This document shows, piece after piece, positions 52,754 through 61,563 of a DNA stretch of 64,000 nt (its first letter is position 1; each line of letters opens with the position of its first letter). The DNA lies in contig NZ_CANMSK010000001.1 of NCBI RefSeq assembly GCF_947500655.1, forward strand, positions 372,001-436,000, read 5' to 3'. The position numbers and the translations under genes were made by a program. The DNA comes from an uncultured Psychrosphaera sp. Lineage in GTDB: Bacteria > Pseudomonadota > Gammaproteobacteria > Enterobacterales > Alteromonadaceae. Under the pieces are notes generated by a model. That model ran no database searches. It was not told where the DNA came from and saw only the letters and a list, made by a program, of their open reading frames with translations.

Positions 52754-54388
52754 TTAGTGACTCTTAGTTTTCATCGCTTCTGCTATCGCTGGAATATTCT
52801 CAGCATTGGTTAAATAATGAGGAGCAATTCTTCGTTGTGATTGTTGCTCATAAGCATAGGCAAAAGCAAGAATGTTAACATCGGTATGCTTAGTTCCTAT
52901 AAAAGACAAACCGACCGATAACGAATGGATTTCTCCCATAGGTACGGTCGCATGAGGGTAACCAGCACGTGCTGCATAGCCTCCAAATCCAGGCCAACTC
53001 CCAGGCCAAACATCACCATTAATAGGATCAATTCTTGGTACTACAGGACCTGAAGGTGCTACAAGAACATCAACATTGTATTCATTTAAAAGCTTATCTA
53101 TCCCATCTTCACCTGTCGCTTTTTGTACAGCGATAACCGCTTCTTTGTAAGTCTCACTTTCAAGTGAGTCCATGGATTGTGATGACACAAAAATACTCTG
53201 ATCAAACAAAGCAAGTTCAATATCTGCATTGGTTTGATTGTAGTCAATAAGTTCTTGTAGTGTGCGTACTGGTACTTGCTCAGCTGACGTTGAGGCAAGA
53301 TAACTATTTATACCATCCTTAAATTCATATTTTAATATGTCATAACTCATCTTCCCTAAACCTTCTGGCGCTTTAGGACGCTGTTCAATATTAACTAAAA
53401 CGGCGCCAGCAGCAACTAGATCGTCTAAGGCAGTAGCAAAGCGTTGCTTGATTTGACTTGAGCTTCCTTTAGCAAAGTCGAGCACTCCCACACGAATACC
53501 TTTAAGCGAATCAATGCTTAAACCTGCTGTGTAGTCAATATCCGGCGTAGTGGTAGCCATTGCATTCATCATCATGGCAGCACCTTTAACGGATTTAGTC
53601 ATGGGACCTGCAGTGTCTTGTGATTCAGAAATTGGAATAATGTACTGCTGTGGAACAATACCAACAGTAGGTTTGAAACCAACGACACCATTAGCATTTG
53701 AGGGACAAATAATAGATCCGTTAGTTTCAGTTCCCACAGTACCGGCAGCTAAAGATGCAGCAGTAGCCGCACCAGACCCTGAACTAGAACCGCAAGGGTT
53801 TCTATCCAGCATATGTGGATTTCTAACTTGGCCACCAAGTGCCGACCAACCGCTCATTGAGCCCTCAGAACGAAAATTAGCCCATTGACTCAAATTAGTC
53901 TTACCTAGAATTATCGCTCCTTGGGCACGTAAACCTGCAACAAGTGGACTATCTCTATGAGTTACATTATCTTTTAACGCCAAAGCGCCTGCCGTTGTCG
54001 GCATGTTATCCAACGATTCAATGTTGTCTTTAAGTAAAATTGGGACACCATGTAAAGGGCCCTTAATTACACCCTCTTTACGCATAACATCTAACTCTTT
54101 AGCTTGAGTTAAAGCATCAGGATTTACAGTAAGCACAGCCTGCAAACGAGGCCCTTGTTTGTCGATAGCTTCGATACGTTCTAAATACAGCTTTACAAGA
54201 GCTTCAGAACTAACCTTTCCATCATTTAACGCTTTTACTATCTCAGGTAATGATTTAGAGATGATACCCTTAGCTTGATAATCGACAGACGCTGGCGATA
54301 TATGTTTGGTTTGAACGTTTTCATTAGTTGGTGAGCAAGCACTCAGCGAAAGCCCAATCGTTAAGGCCAGTATTGGATGTTTTTTCAT
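52754..54388 (-). CDS. amidase-signature lipoprotein
   Basis: 544 residues with a lipobox (LSLSACSPTN), so it is anchored and probably periplasmic. The Ser-cisSer-Lys triad is evident: Lys in 'HGVPILLKDNIESLDNMPTT', the cis-Ser region 'NPCGSSSGSGAATAASLAAG' and the nucleophile Ser in 'VGTETNGSIICPSNANGVVG'. These are the core of the amidase signature (AS) family. It probably cleaves an amide from peptides or aryl amides; secreted AS amidases of this type are common in marine heterotrophs. Monocistronic. Confidence 0.95.
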   Translation of the reverse strand: MKKHPILALTIGLSLSACSPTNENVQTKHISPASVDYQAKGIISKSLPEIVKALNDGKVSSEALVKLYLERIEAIDKQGPRLQAVLTVNPDALTQAKELDVMRKEGVIKGPLHGVPILLKDNIESLDNMPTTAGALALKDNVTHRDSPLVAGLRAQGAIILGKTNLSQWANFRSEGSMSGWSALGGQVRNPHMLDRNPCGSSSGSGAATAASLAAGTVGTETNGSIICPSNANGVVGFKPTVGIVPQQYIIPISESQDTAGPMTKSVKGAAMMMNAMATTTPDIDYTAGLSIDSLKGIRVGVLDFAKGSSSQIKQRFATALDDLVAAGAVLVNIEQRPKAPEGLGKMSYDILKYEFKDGINSYLASTSAEQVPVRTLQELIDYNQTNADIELALFDQSIFVSSQSMDSLESETYKEAVIAVQKATGEDGIDKLLNEYNVDVLVAPSGPVVPRIDPINGDVWPGSWPGFGGYAARAGYPHATVPMGEIHSLSVGLSFIGTKHTDVNILAFAYAYEQQSQRRIAPHYLTNAENIPAIAEAMKTKSH

Positions 54389-54547
54389 TATTTTTATTCA
54401 CATTAGATCAAGCTAAAAGAATAACCATACTATTAAGGTGTCGATTTTATTGCAAGGAGTAATAAGTCGGGTCATGGTTAAAGAAGAGTTACGAGTGGGT
54501 ATCTCTTTTATTCTCTCTTAAGGCACTATCTCTTAAGGTACCGTCTC

Positions 54548-55654
54548 TTAAGGTACTATCTGATAAACAATACCTTTAGAATATTCAGCTACATAAATTT
54601 CACCATCTGCATCTAACGCAAAGGTTGAAAGGTAACCTTGTTTTGACATTAGTTTTTTTGGTGAAGTGAATGACGGATAGTTAACGCCCCAAATATTACC
54701 GGACATAAAATCTCCGTAAATATACTGATTTTTTAGCTCAGTGCTTAGCTTGCCATTATAGACATAACCGCCAGTAATAGACTGCCCTTCACTACGACCA
54801 TATTCAACTTTCGGTAATGTTAAATTAGTAGTGTCGCAATTTGTTTTAGGTTTAAAACAGTGAGTTGCCTCCATAATGTTCCAGCCTAAGTTTTGCCCTT
54901 TTTCTACTATAGATATCTCTTCAAATTTATTTTGTCCTACATCAGCAACAATCAACACATCTTTATGAAATGAGAACCGCCATGGGTTTCTTAAACCGTA
55001 TGCCCAAATCTCTGGTTTAAAATTAGTGTCTTTAACAACATCGGCAAGAAAAGGATTATCTTGTGGGATGTGATAAGGAATGTTGTTTGGCGAATTTATG
55101 TCTATACGCAACATCTTGCCTAATAAGCTTTGTGGGTTTTGGCTGTAACCTTGAGGATCACCTGCAGAGCCGCCATCTCCCATACCTATATATAAAAAAC
55201 CGTCCGGGCCAAAAGCAATTTGTCCGCCATTATGATTACTATAAGGTTGGCGTATTTCAAGAATGACTTTCTCATTGGTTAAGCTATAACGCTTCTCTTG
55301 TTTAGTTTGCTTGGTGAGAGAAAAACGAGAAATACGTGTTCTGCGTTGCCCGACTTTGGGAAAGTAATTTACAAAAATAAATTTATTTTCAGGATAATTA
55401 GGGTGAAATGCTAAACCAAGCAATCCCATTTCAGATCCACTTTTTACAGCAAACTCATGCACTAAATGTTTATCGTTGTTCAATGCGTTTGCAAACATCA
55501 ACTGACCTGTTTTCCCTGCAATTAATAATTCAGAACTAGAATCAGGAAAAAACTGAACATCAACAGGTTGGTTTAAATCAGTAATTACTTCTTTTAATTG
55601 AACCGCTTGGTTAGCAAAAGATATTAAAAATAGAATAAGCAAACTAGGTTTCAT
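54548..55654 (-). CDS. PQQ-type sugar dehydrogenase-like protein (GSDH)
   Basis: 368 residues from the ATG at 55654, which gives a clean signal peptide (MKPSLLILFLISFANQAVQL). A six-bladed beta-propeller of the soluble glucose/sorbosone dehydrogenase family: 'PVDVQFFPDSSSELLIAGKT', 'MGLLGLAFHPNYPENKFIFV', 'HNGGQIAFGPDGFLYIGMGD', 'GGSAGDPQGYSQNPQSLLGK', 'EIWAYGLRNPWRFSFHKD' and 'ADVGQNKFEEISIVEKGQNL'. The catalytic His of the HNGG motif and the R-N-P-W-R sugar-binding motif are present. Secreted. It oxidises aldose sugars if PQQ is available; no PQQ genes are in this window. Confidence 0.93.
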   Translation of the reverse strand: MKPSLLILFLISFANQAVQLKEVITDLNQPVDVQFFPDSSSELLIAGKTGQLMFANALNNDKHLVHEFAVKSGSEMGLLGLAFHPNYPENKFIFVNYFPKVGQRRTRISRFSLTKQTKQEKRYSLTNEKVILEIRQPYSNHNGGQIAFGPDGFLYIGMGDGGSAGDPQGYSQNPQSLLGKMLRIDINSPNNIPYHIPQDNPFLADVVKDTNFKPEIWAYGLRNPWRFSFHKDVLIVADVGQNKFEEISIVEKGQNLGWNIMEATHCFKPKTNCDTTNLTLPKVEYGRSEGQSITGGYVYNGKLSTELKNQYIYGDFMSGNIWGVNYPSFTSPKKLMSKQGYLSTFALDADGEIYVAEYSKGIVYQIVP

Positions 55655-55749
55655 ACGAGATCCATTATTGTGTAGATGGTGGATATTATAAAAAGAATAC
55701 CATTTATAAAACGTATTGCTAATGAAATAATTGAAAGCCGACATTCCCA

Positions 55750-55880
55750 AAATATGAGTGGGTGGCCTTGTGATAGGGAGAGTTACGAGTGGCTAGTAAT
55801 CAATGATGTATTGGTCACTTTTTTATTGAGTTTTATACTCAATATGAGTGGGTGGCCTTTTAATTTATTAAGTGCAAATT
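55750..55880. repeat. AGTGGGTGGCCTT-containing repeats
   Basis: AATATGAGTGGGTGGCCTT occurs at ~55752 and ~55843, and CGAGTGGGTGGCCTT again at ~56318 inside the attC-like site of the next cassette. A degenerate minisatellite-like segment (GTTACGAGTGGCTAGTAATC) lies between. Confidence 0.6.
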
Positions 55881-56261
55881 CTAATATTGCCCTTTTAGCC
55901 ACCTTTTTGCTGTTAGTTTTTCAAGCTTCCTTCTGTATTTCTTTGGCGAAAACTCTTTGGTATCCCCTTTCATAAGATCAAAAATATCTTCTGATATTAT
56001 TGCTCCAACAGCATGAATTGTTTCATGCCGACTCAAGCCTTGCCTTGTAAGTTTTGCAAACGTTTCAGGTATTAAATCAACTCCCATAGCTAATTGATTC
56101 TCAACTATCACATGGATTGATACATGTAACCGTAAGGCATCTTCGGTTAATTCAAGATCTAAGTTTGAATGGAAGTCATAAACCAATTCAATTCGTATCC
56201 CTTCATCTAATGCTAACCAATTTTCAACATCTACTATTTTATTGGGATTATATATGTCCAT
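55881..56261 (-). CDS. DUF1841-like protein
   Basis: 126 residues from the ATG at 56261, which has a near-ideal ribosome-binding site (GGAGGAAATA). Helical: 'DVENWLALDEGIRIELVYDF', 'IHVIVENQLAMGVDLIPETF', 'AKLTRQGLSRHETIHAVGAI', 'ISEDIFDLMKGD', then a basic C-terminus (KYRRKLEKLTAKRWLKGQY). The 'VENQLAMG...ET...L...G.sRHE..HA.G' pattern matches DUF1841. Function unknown. It starts ~35 bp after the R'-like core GTTAGAT, but its own end shows no matching R'', so its status as a cassette is uncertain. Confidence 0.7.
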   Translation of the reverse strand: MDIYNPNKIVDVENWLALDEGIRIELVYDFHSNLDLELTEDALRLHVSIHVIVENQLAMGVDLIPETFAKLTRQGLSRHETIHAVGAIISEDIFDLMKGDTKEFSPKKYRRKLEKLTAKRWLKGQY

Positions 56262-56294
56262 TATTTCCTCCAATGCATGAATTCAAATATTTGT

Positions 56295-56346
56295 ATCTAA
56301 CGAGGCTGTTAAAGTACGAGTGGGTGGCCTTGTTGTTTTGTTACAA
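56295..56346 (-). other. attC-like site after DUF2971 gene
   Basis: Read on the minus strand: TTGTAAC (R'') at the gene end, AACAAGGC, a 20-nt loop, ACAGCCTC and GTTAGAT (R'). About 52 bp, the size of a short integron attC. R'' and the R' at the start of the same gene (GTTATAAGG) are complementary at roughly 6 of 9 positions. Confidence 0.5.
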
Positions 56347-57240
56347 TCGCCTCAAGGAGCATGCTGAGTGCGTAATATCAAATTTCAAATTGTTACGATC
56401 TCTAAATTCAGCGATTCCAGTTTCAGCAAGTTTCGTATTAGCCGCTGGGCCAATAATAATTCTTTTAACGGCGTCGATATTAAATGGTATAGGCTGATAT
56501 GGCACCAACAAATCGCTCGTAGCTTTGTACCCTAGGTCTGGAAGGGGTGGCTTGTTATAAAGCGTGCGCAATCCCTCCATCTCGTGACTATTTGTTTCGC
56601 TTTCTTTATTCTCTCCTATGTAAAGAAGCCTGATTTCTCGCTCATCTGAAAATTCAACGGGCTTGATACTCGAAGCAAGAAACATGCTATTAATAAATAG
56701 CGTATTTGCCTTTAATGAAACCTGTTCAATTAATAGTTCCTCTGAAATACTCTTGTCCATTCCCGTTAGTGATTCTACTAGAAAATCCTTGAACTTAACT
56801 AATGAGTTAGAACGATAGAAGCTTTCGTCGCTATCGATATATTCAACGGGAGAAAGTCTCAAACAATGCTTAAAATCAGATAATGATGCTGGAATTAATA
56901 GATCTGGATCAAACTCGATGCTGTAACCAATTCCTGAATTACAATAAGCCATCCATTGACGTAAATTATCTGGCTCTGTAGAAAATGAAACCAAGTTAAT
57001 AAGTGTTAAATTAGCATTGCGTCTGATATTTCCTACAAATATTTTTACTAGTTGAGACAAGTGTTCAGTGTCGGTCTTCATATCCTCCACAAGTCCTTCA
57101 GCGAAACTCTCGAATATATCAAGACCACGATTTAGTTCTTCATAATCGTTTAAAAAACGGATATCTGTAGCCCAAAATGATTGAGACCGAAGAATACCCA
57201 AGAGAGAATCTCCCGACGTGTAATGATATAAGCTAGCCAT
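56341..57240 (-). CDS. DUF2971 protein (cassette gene)
   Basis: 299 residues, soluble. DUF2971 landmarks: 'SLYHYTSGDSLLGILRSQSF', 'WATDIRFLNDYEELNRGLDI', 'NLVSFSTEPDNLRQWMAYCN', 'SGIGYSIEFDPDLLIPASL', 'SIKPVEFSDEREIRLLYIG' and 'PFNIDAVKRIIIGPAAN'. The family fold is related to ADP-ribosyltransferase-like proteins and its function is unsettled; members are frequent on mobile elements. The start is preceded by ACAGCCTC-GTTATAAGGAAGGGC, where the R'-like core is next to the ribosome-binding site. The gene lies between cassette-like junctions at 57247-57255 and 56295-56346. Confidence 0.85.
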   Translation of the reverse strand: MASLYHYTSGDSLLGILRSQSFWATDIRFLNDYEELNRGLDIFESFAEGLVEDMKTDTEHLSQLVKIFVGNIRRNANLTLINLVSFSTEPDNLRQWMAYCNSGIGYSIEFDPDLLIPASLSDFKHCLRLSPVEYIDSDESFYRSNSLVKFKDFLVESLTGMDKSISEELLIEQVSLKANTLFINSMFLASSIKPVEFSDEREIRLLYIGENKESETNSHEMEGLRTLYNKPPLPDLGYKATSDLLVPYQPIPFNIDAVKRIIIGPAANTKLAETGIAEFRDRNNLKFDITHSACSLRRL

Positions 57241-57399
57241 GCCCTTCCTTATAACGAGGCTGTAGAATTACTCCAACAGCCCAAATTGGTGAAAAATCAA
57301 ATTCCTGTAACAAATGCTAAGTATTTTTTCTCATACTAGGTAATGTATTTTATAAAACCAGCCATTTTTCTTAAAAAAGAGTTATTCTACTGCTTCAAT

Positions 57400-57493
57400 G
57401 CCCATATTAACGGGCTCAAAATTGTGGGCTAAAATAGAGCGAAGCGAGTAGCCCACTATTTTTAGTCCTTGTTGAATTGTCTTGTTAGCACTA
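57400..57493 (-). other. attC-like site after OLD-family gene
   Basis: Minus strand: TAGTGCTAAC (R'') at 57484-57493, AAGACAATTCAACAAGGAC, a hairpin GTGGGCTA/TAGCCCAC with an AT-rich centre, and GCCCGTTAATATGGGC at the far end. About 94 bp. The far end reads GGGCATTG where GGGCGTTA would be expected of an intact R', so this site looks decayed on that side. Confidence 0.55.
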
Positions 57494-59344
57494 CATGCGC
57501 AAGTGCCTACTTATTTCACTTAGCCAAGATAAAACTTCACCATCAGGATCAATGTTACTTAAGCGCTCAGGAGTCATATTATTTATAGCCTCTCGGTTTA
57601 AACGTTTTTTAGCCTTACTTTCTTTTTGCCCTTTCTTTTTATCAGTTACCTCATCCCAAGGAACGGTTGATCCTGAAGCTTCATGAACTGCTTGCGCAAC
57701 TAAGGTTGGTACATCATCAAATGCTTGGAAATTTTCCGTCAAAGTAGTTTCAAATACCTCGTTAATAGCTTCAAAATGAATATAGTTTTCCATTTCTCTT
57801 TTATCTGTAATGAATGAGCTGCAATGATCTCCTCTTGCATTAACTCTATCTGCAGCGTCTTGATACTTTGCTGCTTCAGGTGGTTCAATATCTCTATCTA
57901 AAACATGTACTTCTGGAACCTGTAGTCCCTCAAGTCTATTTGTCCATAGTTCCAATGTAGAACCACCCATTGGTATATAAACCAATTCTCCATTCTGCTC
58001 TGCTAGTCTTAGATCGACAATATTTTCATCAGTAGCTGAAAGACAGGCTGATATATTACTCAGGTATTCAATATCATTAGGTCCTTCTACGCCAACAAAC
58101 ACTTTTATGTTGTGGTTGGCAAACATACCAAGACTATCTTTGATCTTACGGAATGTATTTTCATCATTATCTGCAAGTAGTCTTGTTCCATCTTCAGCTT
58201 TATCAAGAAAACATATAGAGTCACGATCTATTCTCCCTGCTAAAATTGGGTTATGTGTAGTAAAAATAACTTGATGATTATCTTCTAGAGAAAGCTCCTT
58301 CAAAGCATCAAGTAACAACAATTGGTTATTAGGATGTTGAGATGTTTCTGGTTCTTCAATAGCAAAAATAACATCTTGAACATCTCTTTCACTTGCTAAT
58401 TGCTCTGCTTTTGCTCTAAAGAAGTTAATTAAAAAAAGACGTCTAACACCACTGCCACGTTTATTTAAAGGGATTTGATCTTCATTGGTTAGTGAAACAG
58501 AAAACACTTTACTCCAATTGAAGCTTGAAAAGTTTGGGTTGAGTTGACTTGCTAATTCGGGATCCATTTCCCTAATTTTTTCGATAGTTAAGTTAGTAAC
58601 TTCTTCAACTTGCCTTTGTACAAACTCACCTATAGCATCTAAATCCACTGATTTTTCTTTAAGCGCTTCTTTAATTGCAAATTTTATAGGATCTTGAGCT
58701 TCTGCATCCTGATCTGAACTCGGTCTATCAGATTTAAATAATTGAAATAAAGGTAAGGTGTTCTGCAGTGGTTTCCAGATTTTGGCTTTAATTTCTAACT
58801 CTACCACTCCTTTTGATAGGTCATTCACAGGAACACTTGACCAGATAGCATGACGTAAAGCAGACTTGATGGTTTGATTTACATCACCAAGTTCAATTTC
58901 TAACTGCCTTGCTCTACTACGCAACTGTGTTACTGATAGCGAAAATAAATCGTTAAAATTTTCTGCTGTTGGATGAACTGCATTCAAGTAGATTTCGTCA
59001 CATCTCAATGCTGCGCCAGAATATACTCTTCTGATTTCAAGTTTGTTTTCTGAATTTAATAGATGTTCGTTTAATGGAGAGATTAAATTATCTGTATCTA
59101 TTATCAAACTTTCAGGAATATCTCCAAATACACAAGTAATTACAACATTATCACTATTCATTAATCCTGATGAACGGTCGCCAGACTCAAGCTTATCTGA
59201 GTTAAAAAAAGCATCAACTGCTTCAAGTACGCTAGACTTACCAACATCATTTTTTGCAATTAAAGCTGTAAGTTCTGATACAGGAATAGTTATTTCTTCT
59301 CTATAACAACGAAAATTTTTAATCTTAATTTTTTCAAGTTTCAT
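57491..59344 (-). CDS. OLD-family ATPase with Toprim nuclease domain (cassette gene)
   Basis: 617 residues. The N-terminal SMC-like ATPase starts 'MKLEKIKIKNFRCYREEITI', with Walker A AKNDVGKSS (30-38), the ABC signature region RGSGVRRLF (~296-304), Walker B VIFAIEEPETSQHP (~325-338) and the H-loop TTHNP (362-366). The C-terminal Toprim domain has 'KVFVGVEGPNDIEYL' (catalytic Glu420) and the DxD motif 'VHVLDRDIE' (483/485). This is the OLD nuclease architecture shared with GajA-type defence nucleases; no adjacent UvrD-like helicase (GajB) is present, so it is a class 1-like single gene. The junctions GTTAGCACCACT (59391-59402) and TGTAGTGCTAAC (57484-57495) are complementary at 10 of 12 positions, so the gene behaves as a very large integron cassette. 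Confidence 0.88.
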   Translation of the reverse strand: MKLEKIKIKNFRCYREEITIPVSELTALIAKNDVGKSSVLEAVDAFFNSDKLESGDRSSGLMNSDNVVITCVFGDIPESLIIDTDNLISPLNEHLLNSENKLEIRRVYSGAALRCDEIYLNAVHPTAENFNDLFSLSVTQLRSRARQLEIELGDVNQTIKSALRHAIWSSVPVNDLSKGVVELEIKAKIWKPLQNTLPLFQLFKSDRPSSDQDAEAQDPIKFAIKEALKEKSVDLDAIGEFVQRQVEEVTNLTIEKIREMDPELASQLNPNFSSFNWSKVFSVSLTNEDQIPLNKRGSGVRRLFLINFFRAKAEQLASERDVQDVIFAIEEPETSQHPNNQLLLLDALKELSLEDNHQVIFTTHNPILAGRIDRDSICFLDKAEDGTRLLADNDENTFRKIKDSLGMFANHNIKVFVGVEGPNDIEYLSNISACLSATDENIVDLRLAEQNGELVYIPMGGSTLELWTNRLEGLQVPEVHVLDRDIEPPEAAKYQDAADRVNARGDHCSSFITDKREMENYIHFEAINEVFETTLTENFQAFDDVPTLVAQAVHEASGSTVPWDEVTDKKKGQKESKAKKRLNREAINNMTPERLSNIDPDGEVLSWLSEISRHLRM

Positions 59345-59649
59345 CCAATGAATCCTATAAATGTTTGGAGGTTAACAGTAGAGTATAATTAGTGGTGCTA
59401 ACGAGGCTGTAGAATTTCTCATTCTCAGCCAGTCTTTTCAAATAAAACCACAATATTTCACATCCATCTAAGATTCAATAACTTATTCTATTTTAAATAA
59501 TAGTTTTGGTTACATTGCGTTTAGAGTGGATTTATAAAGCTAATTAATAAAGTGATAAGATCACATTAAGTGAGCCTCAATATGTGTTTTCTGTAAACAA
59601 TTTTTTAACAGCGAAAGTGACAGAATGAAGTAGATAGTTTTGCTGATTG
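59345..59649 (-). other. gene-less cassette-like stretch
   Basis: About 300 bp without a gene. On the minus strand its end forms the hairpin GGCTGAGAAT/ATTCTACAGCC with a one-base bulge, directly before the core GTTAGCA (59396-59402). This is the L''/L' and R' layout of an attC. No reading frame is supported inside. Confidence 0.5.
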
Positions 59650-59735
59650 ACAATAAAAATTAGCTGCCTAACGGCAGCTAAAAAAGATGTTATTGCTTAT
59701 TGGCCGGGAGAAGGTTCATATGTGTTATAGCTAAA
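59650..59735 (-). other. attC-like segment shared with the first array
   Basis: Reverse complement of this segment nearly equals 10390-10466: ACACATATGAACCTTCTCCC, CAATAAGCAATAACATC and the perfect hairpin AGCTGCC-GTTA-GGCAGCT with T-run. Here it is joined to a different gene end, TTTAGCTATAAC (59724-59735), which corresponds to the start junction GTTAGCTAAA of the gene at 59747 with two extra bases. Also a likely terminator. Confidence 0.6.
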
Positions 59736-59746
59736 CTACGTAAAAA

Positions 59747-60052
59747 CTATTTATCATCATATCGTTCGATTAACTCTGAAACTAGCTGATTGTTTTGTAA
59801 AAGTTGTAACTTAATTTTATTAACATCTGGAAGGTTTTGAAATGGTCCTGATGGATCATAAGAACGAAACTCGAATAGGATAGAGCTACCATCGCTTTCA
59901 TTGCATGAACAATATAATCGATAGTAATGAGCATCACCTGAAACATCTAAATTCATTTCACGAACACGATCTACTAAGTAGCTAGAGTTTTGAGTTTTTA
60001 CGGATTCCTCGATATAGCTTTTTATTAAGTTGAATTTATCCTGAGCTAACAT
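59747..60052 (-). CDS. small hypothetical protein (cassette gene)
   Basis: 101 residues from an ATG preceded by GGAG at 5-nt spacing. Soluble alpha/beta: 'MLAQDKFNLIKSYIEESVKT', 'AHYYRLYCSCNESDGSSILF', 'NKIKLQLLQNNQLVSELIER'. No family is recognised. The start follows GCGGGC-GTTAGCTAAA, a canonical R' context, and its end carries TTTAGCTATAAC. It is thus a small cassette between the DUF2971-like gene upstream and the attC-like segment downstream. Confidence 0.6.
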   Translation of the reverse strand: MLAQDKFNLIKSYIEESVKTQNSSYLVDRVREMNLDVSGDAHYYRLYCSCNESDGSSILFEFRSYDPSGPFQNLPDVNKIKLQLLQNNQLVSELIERYDDK

Positions 60053-60070
60053 TTGAACTCCATATTCTGA

Positions 60071-60136
60071 TTTAGCTAACGCCCGCGTAATAGAAGCGAG
60101 CTCGCGAGCGTCCTAATTGACGCCATTGTTATGTGA
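60071..60136 (-). other. attC site of canonical form
   Basis: Minus strand: TCACATAAC (R''), AATGGCGTC (L''), an inner GCTCGCGAGC palindrome, CGCGGGC (L') and GTTAGCTAAA (R'). At 66 bp and with G+C-rich internal arms, this is the clearest attC-type site in the window. Confidence 0.65.
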
Positions 60137-60139
60137 TAA

Positions 60140-60796
60140 CTACAGCACAACTTGGCCATTATCATATGAATTCTTTGACAGACTTTTATGAACTGGTCCA
60201 TAAGCTATTTCGCTAAGATCACCCAAATACATATCATCAATTGGCCGCTGAATATCAGGCTTATCTATTGCCACCCTATATTCTTCTTGATGGGAGAAAG
60301 TATCTCTTTTTCTAAAAGCACCTACATCACCTTCATGTGTTTTTGGACAAAAATACTGCACATAGTCCGCTTTATAATTAAGTTTAAGCTCTCTTAATTT
60401 AGAATCTAAACGCTCAATAAAAGCTTTGGCGTTATGGATGAGAACAAAGTACTCACCAAACTCATCCCATAGTCGTTCGTCAAATACCTTCCCTTCCGTA
60501 GCTCGTGATATTGACTCTTCGCTAAGCACATACAAACAGAAAATATGTGAATACTCTGGGGATCCCTCTTGCATACAAAAAGGTGCCGCAATTTTAAATT
60601 TTCTTCCAGCAATTTCTATCGATGCACCTTCGTGTTGATGATAGCTACTAGCCATCTCAAATTTATCGAACTGCCCAGTAGCGTCATTTTCACACTCGGA
60701 AAAAAAAACTGCCGTATTAACATATATTCGTCCATTCTCAACAAAGTCCACCAAGTGCGACTTTTCTCTTGAGAATTTTATCAAGCAGTCACGCAT
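60140..60796 (-). CDS. DUF2971-like protein (cassette gene)
   Basis: 218 residues, soluble. Segments 'VDFVENGRIYVNTAVFFSEC' (the 'k-x-g-k-i-y-v-N-t-p-x-x-F-x-D-x-x-E' pattern), 'SHIFCLYVLSEESISRATEG', 'AKAFIERLDSKLRELKLNYK' and 'FSHQEEYRVAIDKPD' (the E-x-E-Y-R motif) place it near DUF2971 and related ADP-ribosyltransferase-fold families, but it is diverged and the assignment is tentative. Ribosome-binding site AAGGAAG. The start junction GTTATATGA (60809-60817) and the end TCACATAAC (60128-60136) are complementary at 8 of 9 positions, so it is a cassette gene. Confidence 0.65.
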   Translation of the reverse strand: MRDCLIKFSREKSHLVDFVENGRIYVNTAVFFSECENDATGQFDKFEMASSYHQHEGASIEIAGRKFKIAAPFCMQEGSPEYSHIFCLYVLSEESISRATEGKVFDERLWDEFGEYFVLIHNAKAFIERLDSKLRELKLNYKADYVQYFCPKTHEGDVGAFRKRDTFSHQEEYRVAIDKPDIQRPIDDMYLGDLSEIAYGPVHKSLSKNSYDNGQVVL

Positions 60797-60808
60797 AAAC
60801 TTCCTTCG

Positions 60809-60865
60809 TCATATAACATGTTTATAGCGAGCCAATCGCGCGCTTTTCTACCGAGTCATCGCTCA
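60809..60865 (-). other. R' core and left end of second cassette array
   Basis: Minus-strand core GTTATATGA just before the gene at 60140, preceded by a G+C-richer segment (GCGCGCGATTGGCTCGCTAT) likely to be the distal part of another attC. No integrase gene follows to the right. Confidence 0.5.
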
Positions 60866-61011
60866 CTTTTCTGATTAAGTTATTTTTAGCAAAGTTGTTA
60901 ACCAATTGCCAGTAAAAGTAATTTACACATGTCGTTTTATTACTCACTGGATAAAAACGAACAATTGGGGCGTTTTACTAACTTTGGGAGAAAGTAGCAT
61001 ATAAAGTTGTA

Positions 61012-61260
61012 ATGCTTTTGCTTTTGCTTTTGCTCTTAACCTCTCCATCCCAATATTCCCGAAATAAAATAAGTTTTCCAAAATATGAGACAGGACGTCG
61101 AATAAGGGATGGTGTTCAGGGACGAATTTACATCCCGTTTTTGAGGATAAAACTTAATTTTATTGAGGATTAGAATATTGGTTAGGAGCGGCCTTTTTGG
61201 GTTACGTTTTTGGGCTGTTGCAAAAAGGTAACTTGCCGAGAGGCGAAACCTTAAAGTTCA
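61012..61260 (-). repeat. inverted copy of GTTTCGCCTCTCGGCG repeat
   Basis: Reverse complement of the family at 4292-4525 and 6833-7070: from GCTTTTGCTTTTGCTCTTAA through GGGATGGTGTTCAGGGACG to GCCGAGAGGCGAAACCTTA. Best match is to 6901-7070. It closes the accessory region on the right. Confidence 0.8.
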
Positions 61261-61304
61261 AATAAATACGATGACAAAGTTAATACGGAAAAGAGAGAAT
61301 TAAG

Positions 61305-61425
61305 CCTGCGTCTTTTTGGCTGTTGAAAAAAGGTATAGTTCACATCAAGGATGAAGGGATGTCATCAATACAGGGATGTTTACTTGATGACCGCCGAGAG
61401 GCGAAACCTCAGAGTTCAGCTAAGT
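61305..61425 (-). repeat. inverted copy of 4090-4260 type repeat
   Basis: AAGGGATGTCATCAATACAG and the flanking TTTACTTGATGACCGCCGAG match the left-hand element at 4105-4160 in inverted orientation, ending in another GCGAAACCTC. Confidence 0.7.
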
Positions 61426-61563
61426 AAAATGTCTCAGAAATAAAAAGTGCTCACCAATTACACCAAAAATAAAAACAAAAAAAGACCAACAATGTTGGTC
61501 TCCTCTCTATTCATTAAATAGACAATTTAAGCATCCATAAACGCCAGTTTATAGAACAACAAA

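Noticed and set aside
55676..55975. 99-residue plus-strand frame
   Set aside because: It runs across minisatellite-like repeats and the end of the DUF1841-like gene; the hydrophobic stretches come from AT-rich sequence.
57491..59344. Complete two-gene Gabija system
   Set aside because: The OLD/Toprim protein resembles GajA, but there is no UvrD-like GajB helicase gene next to it.
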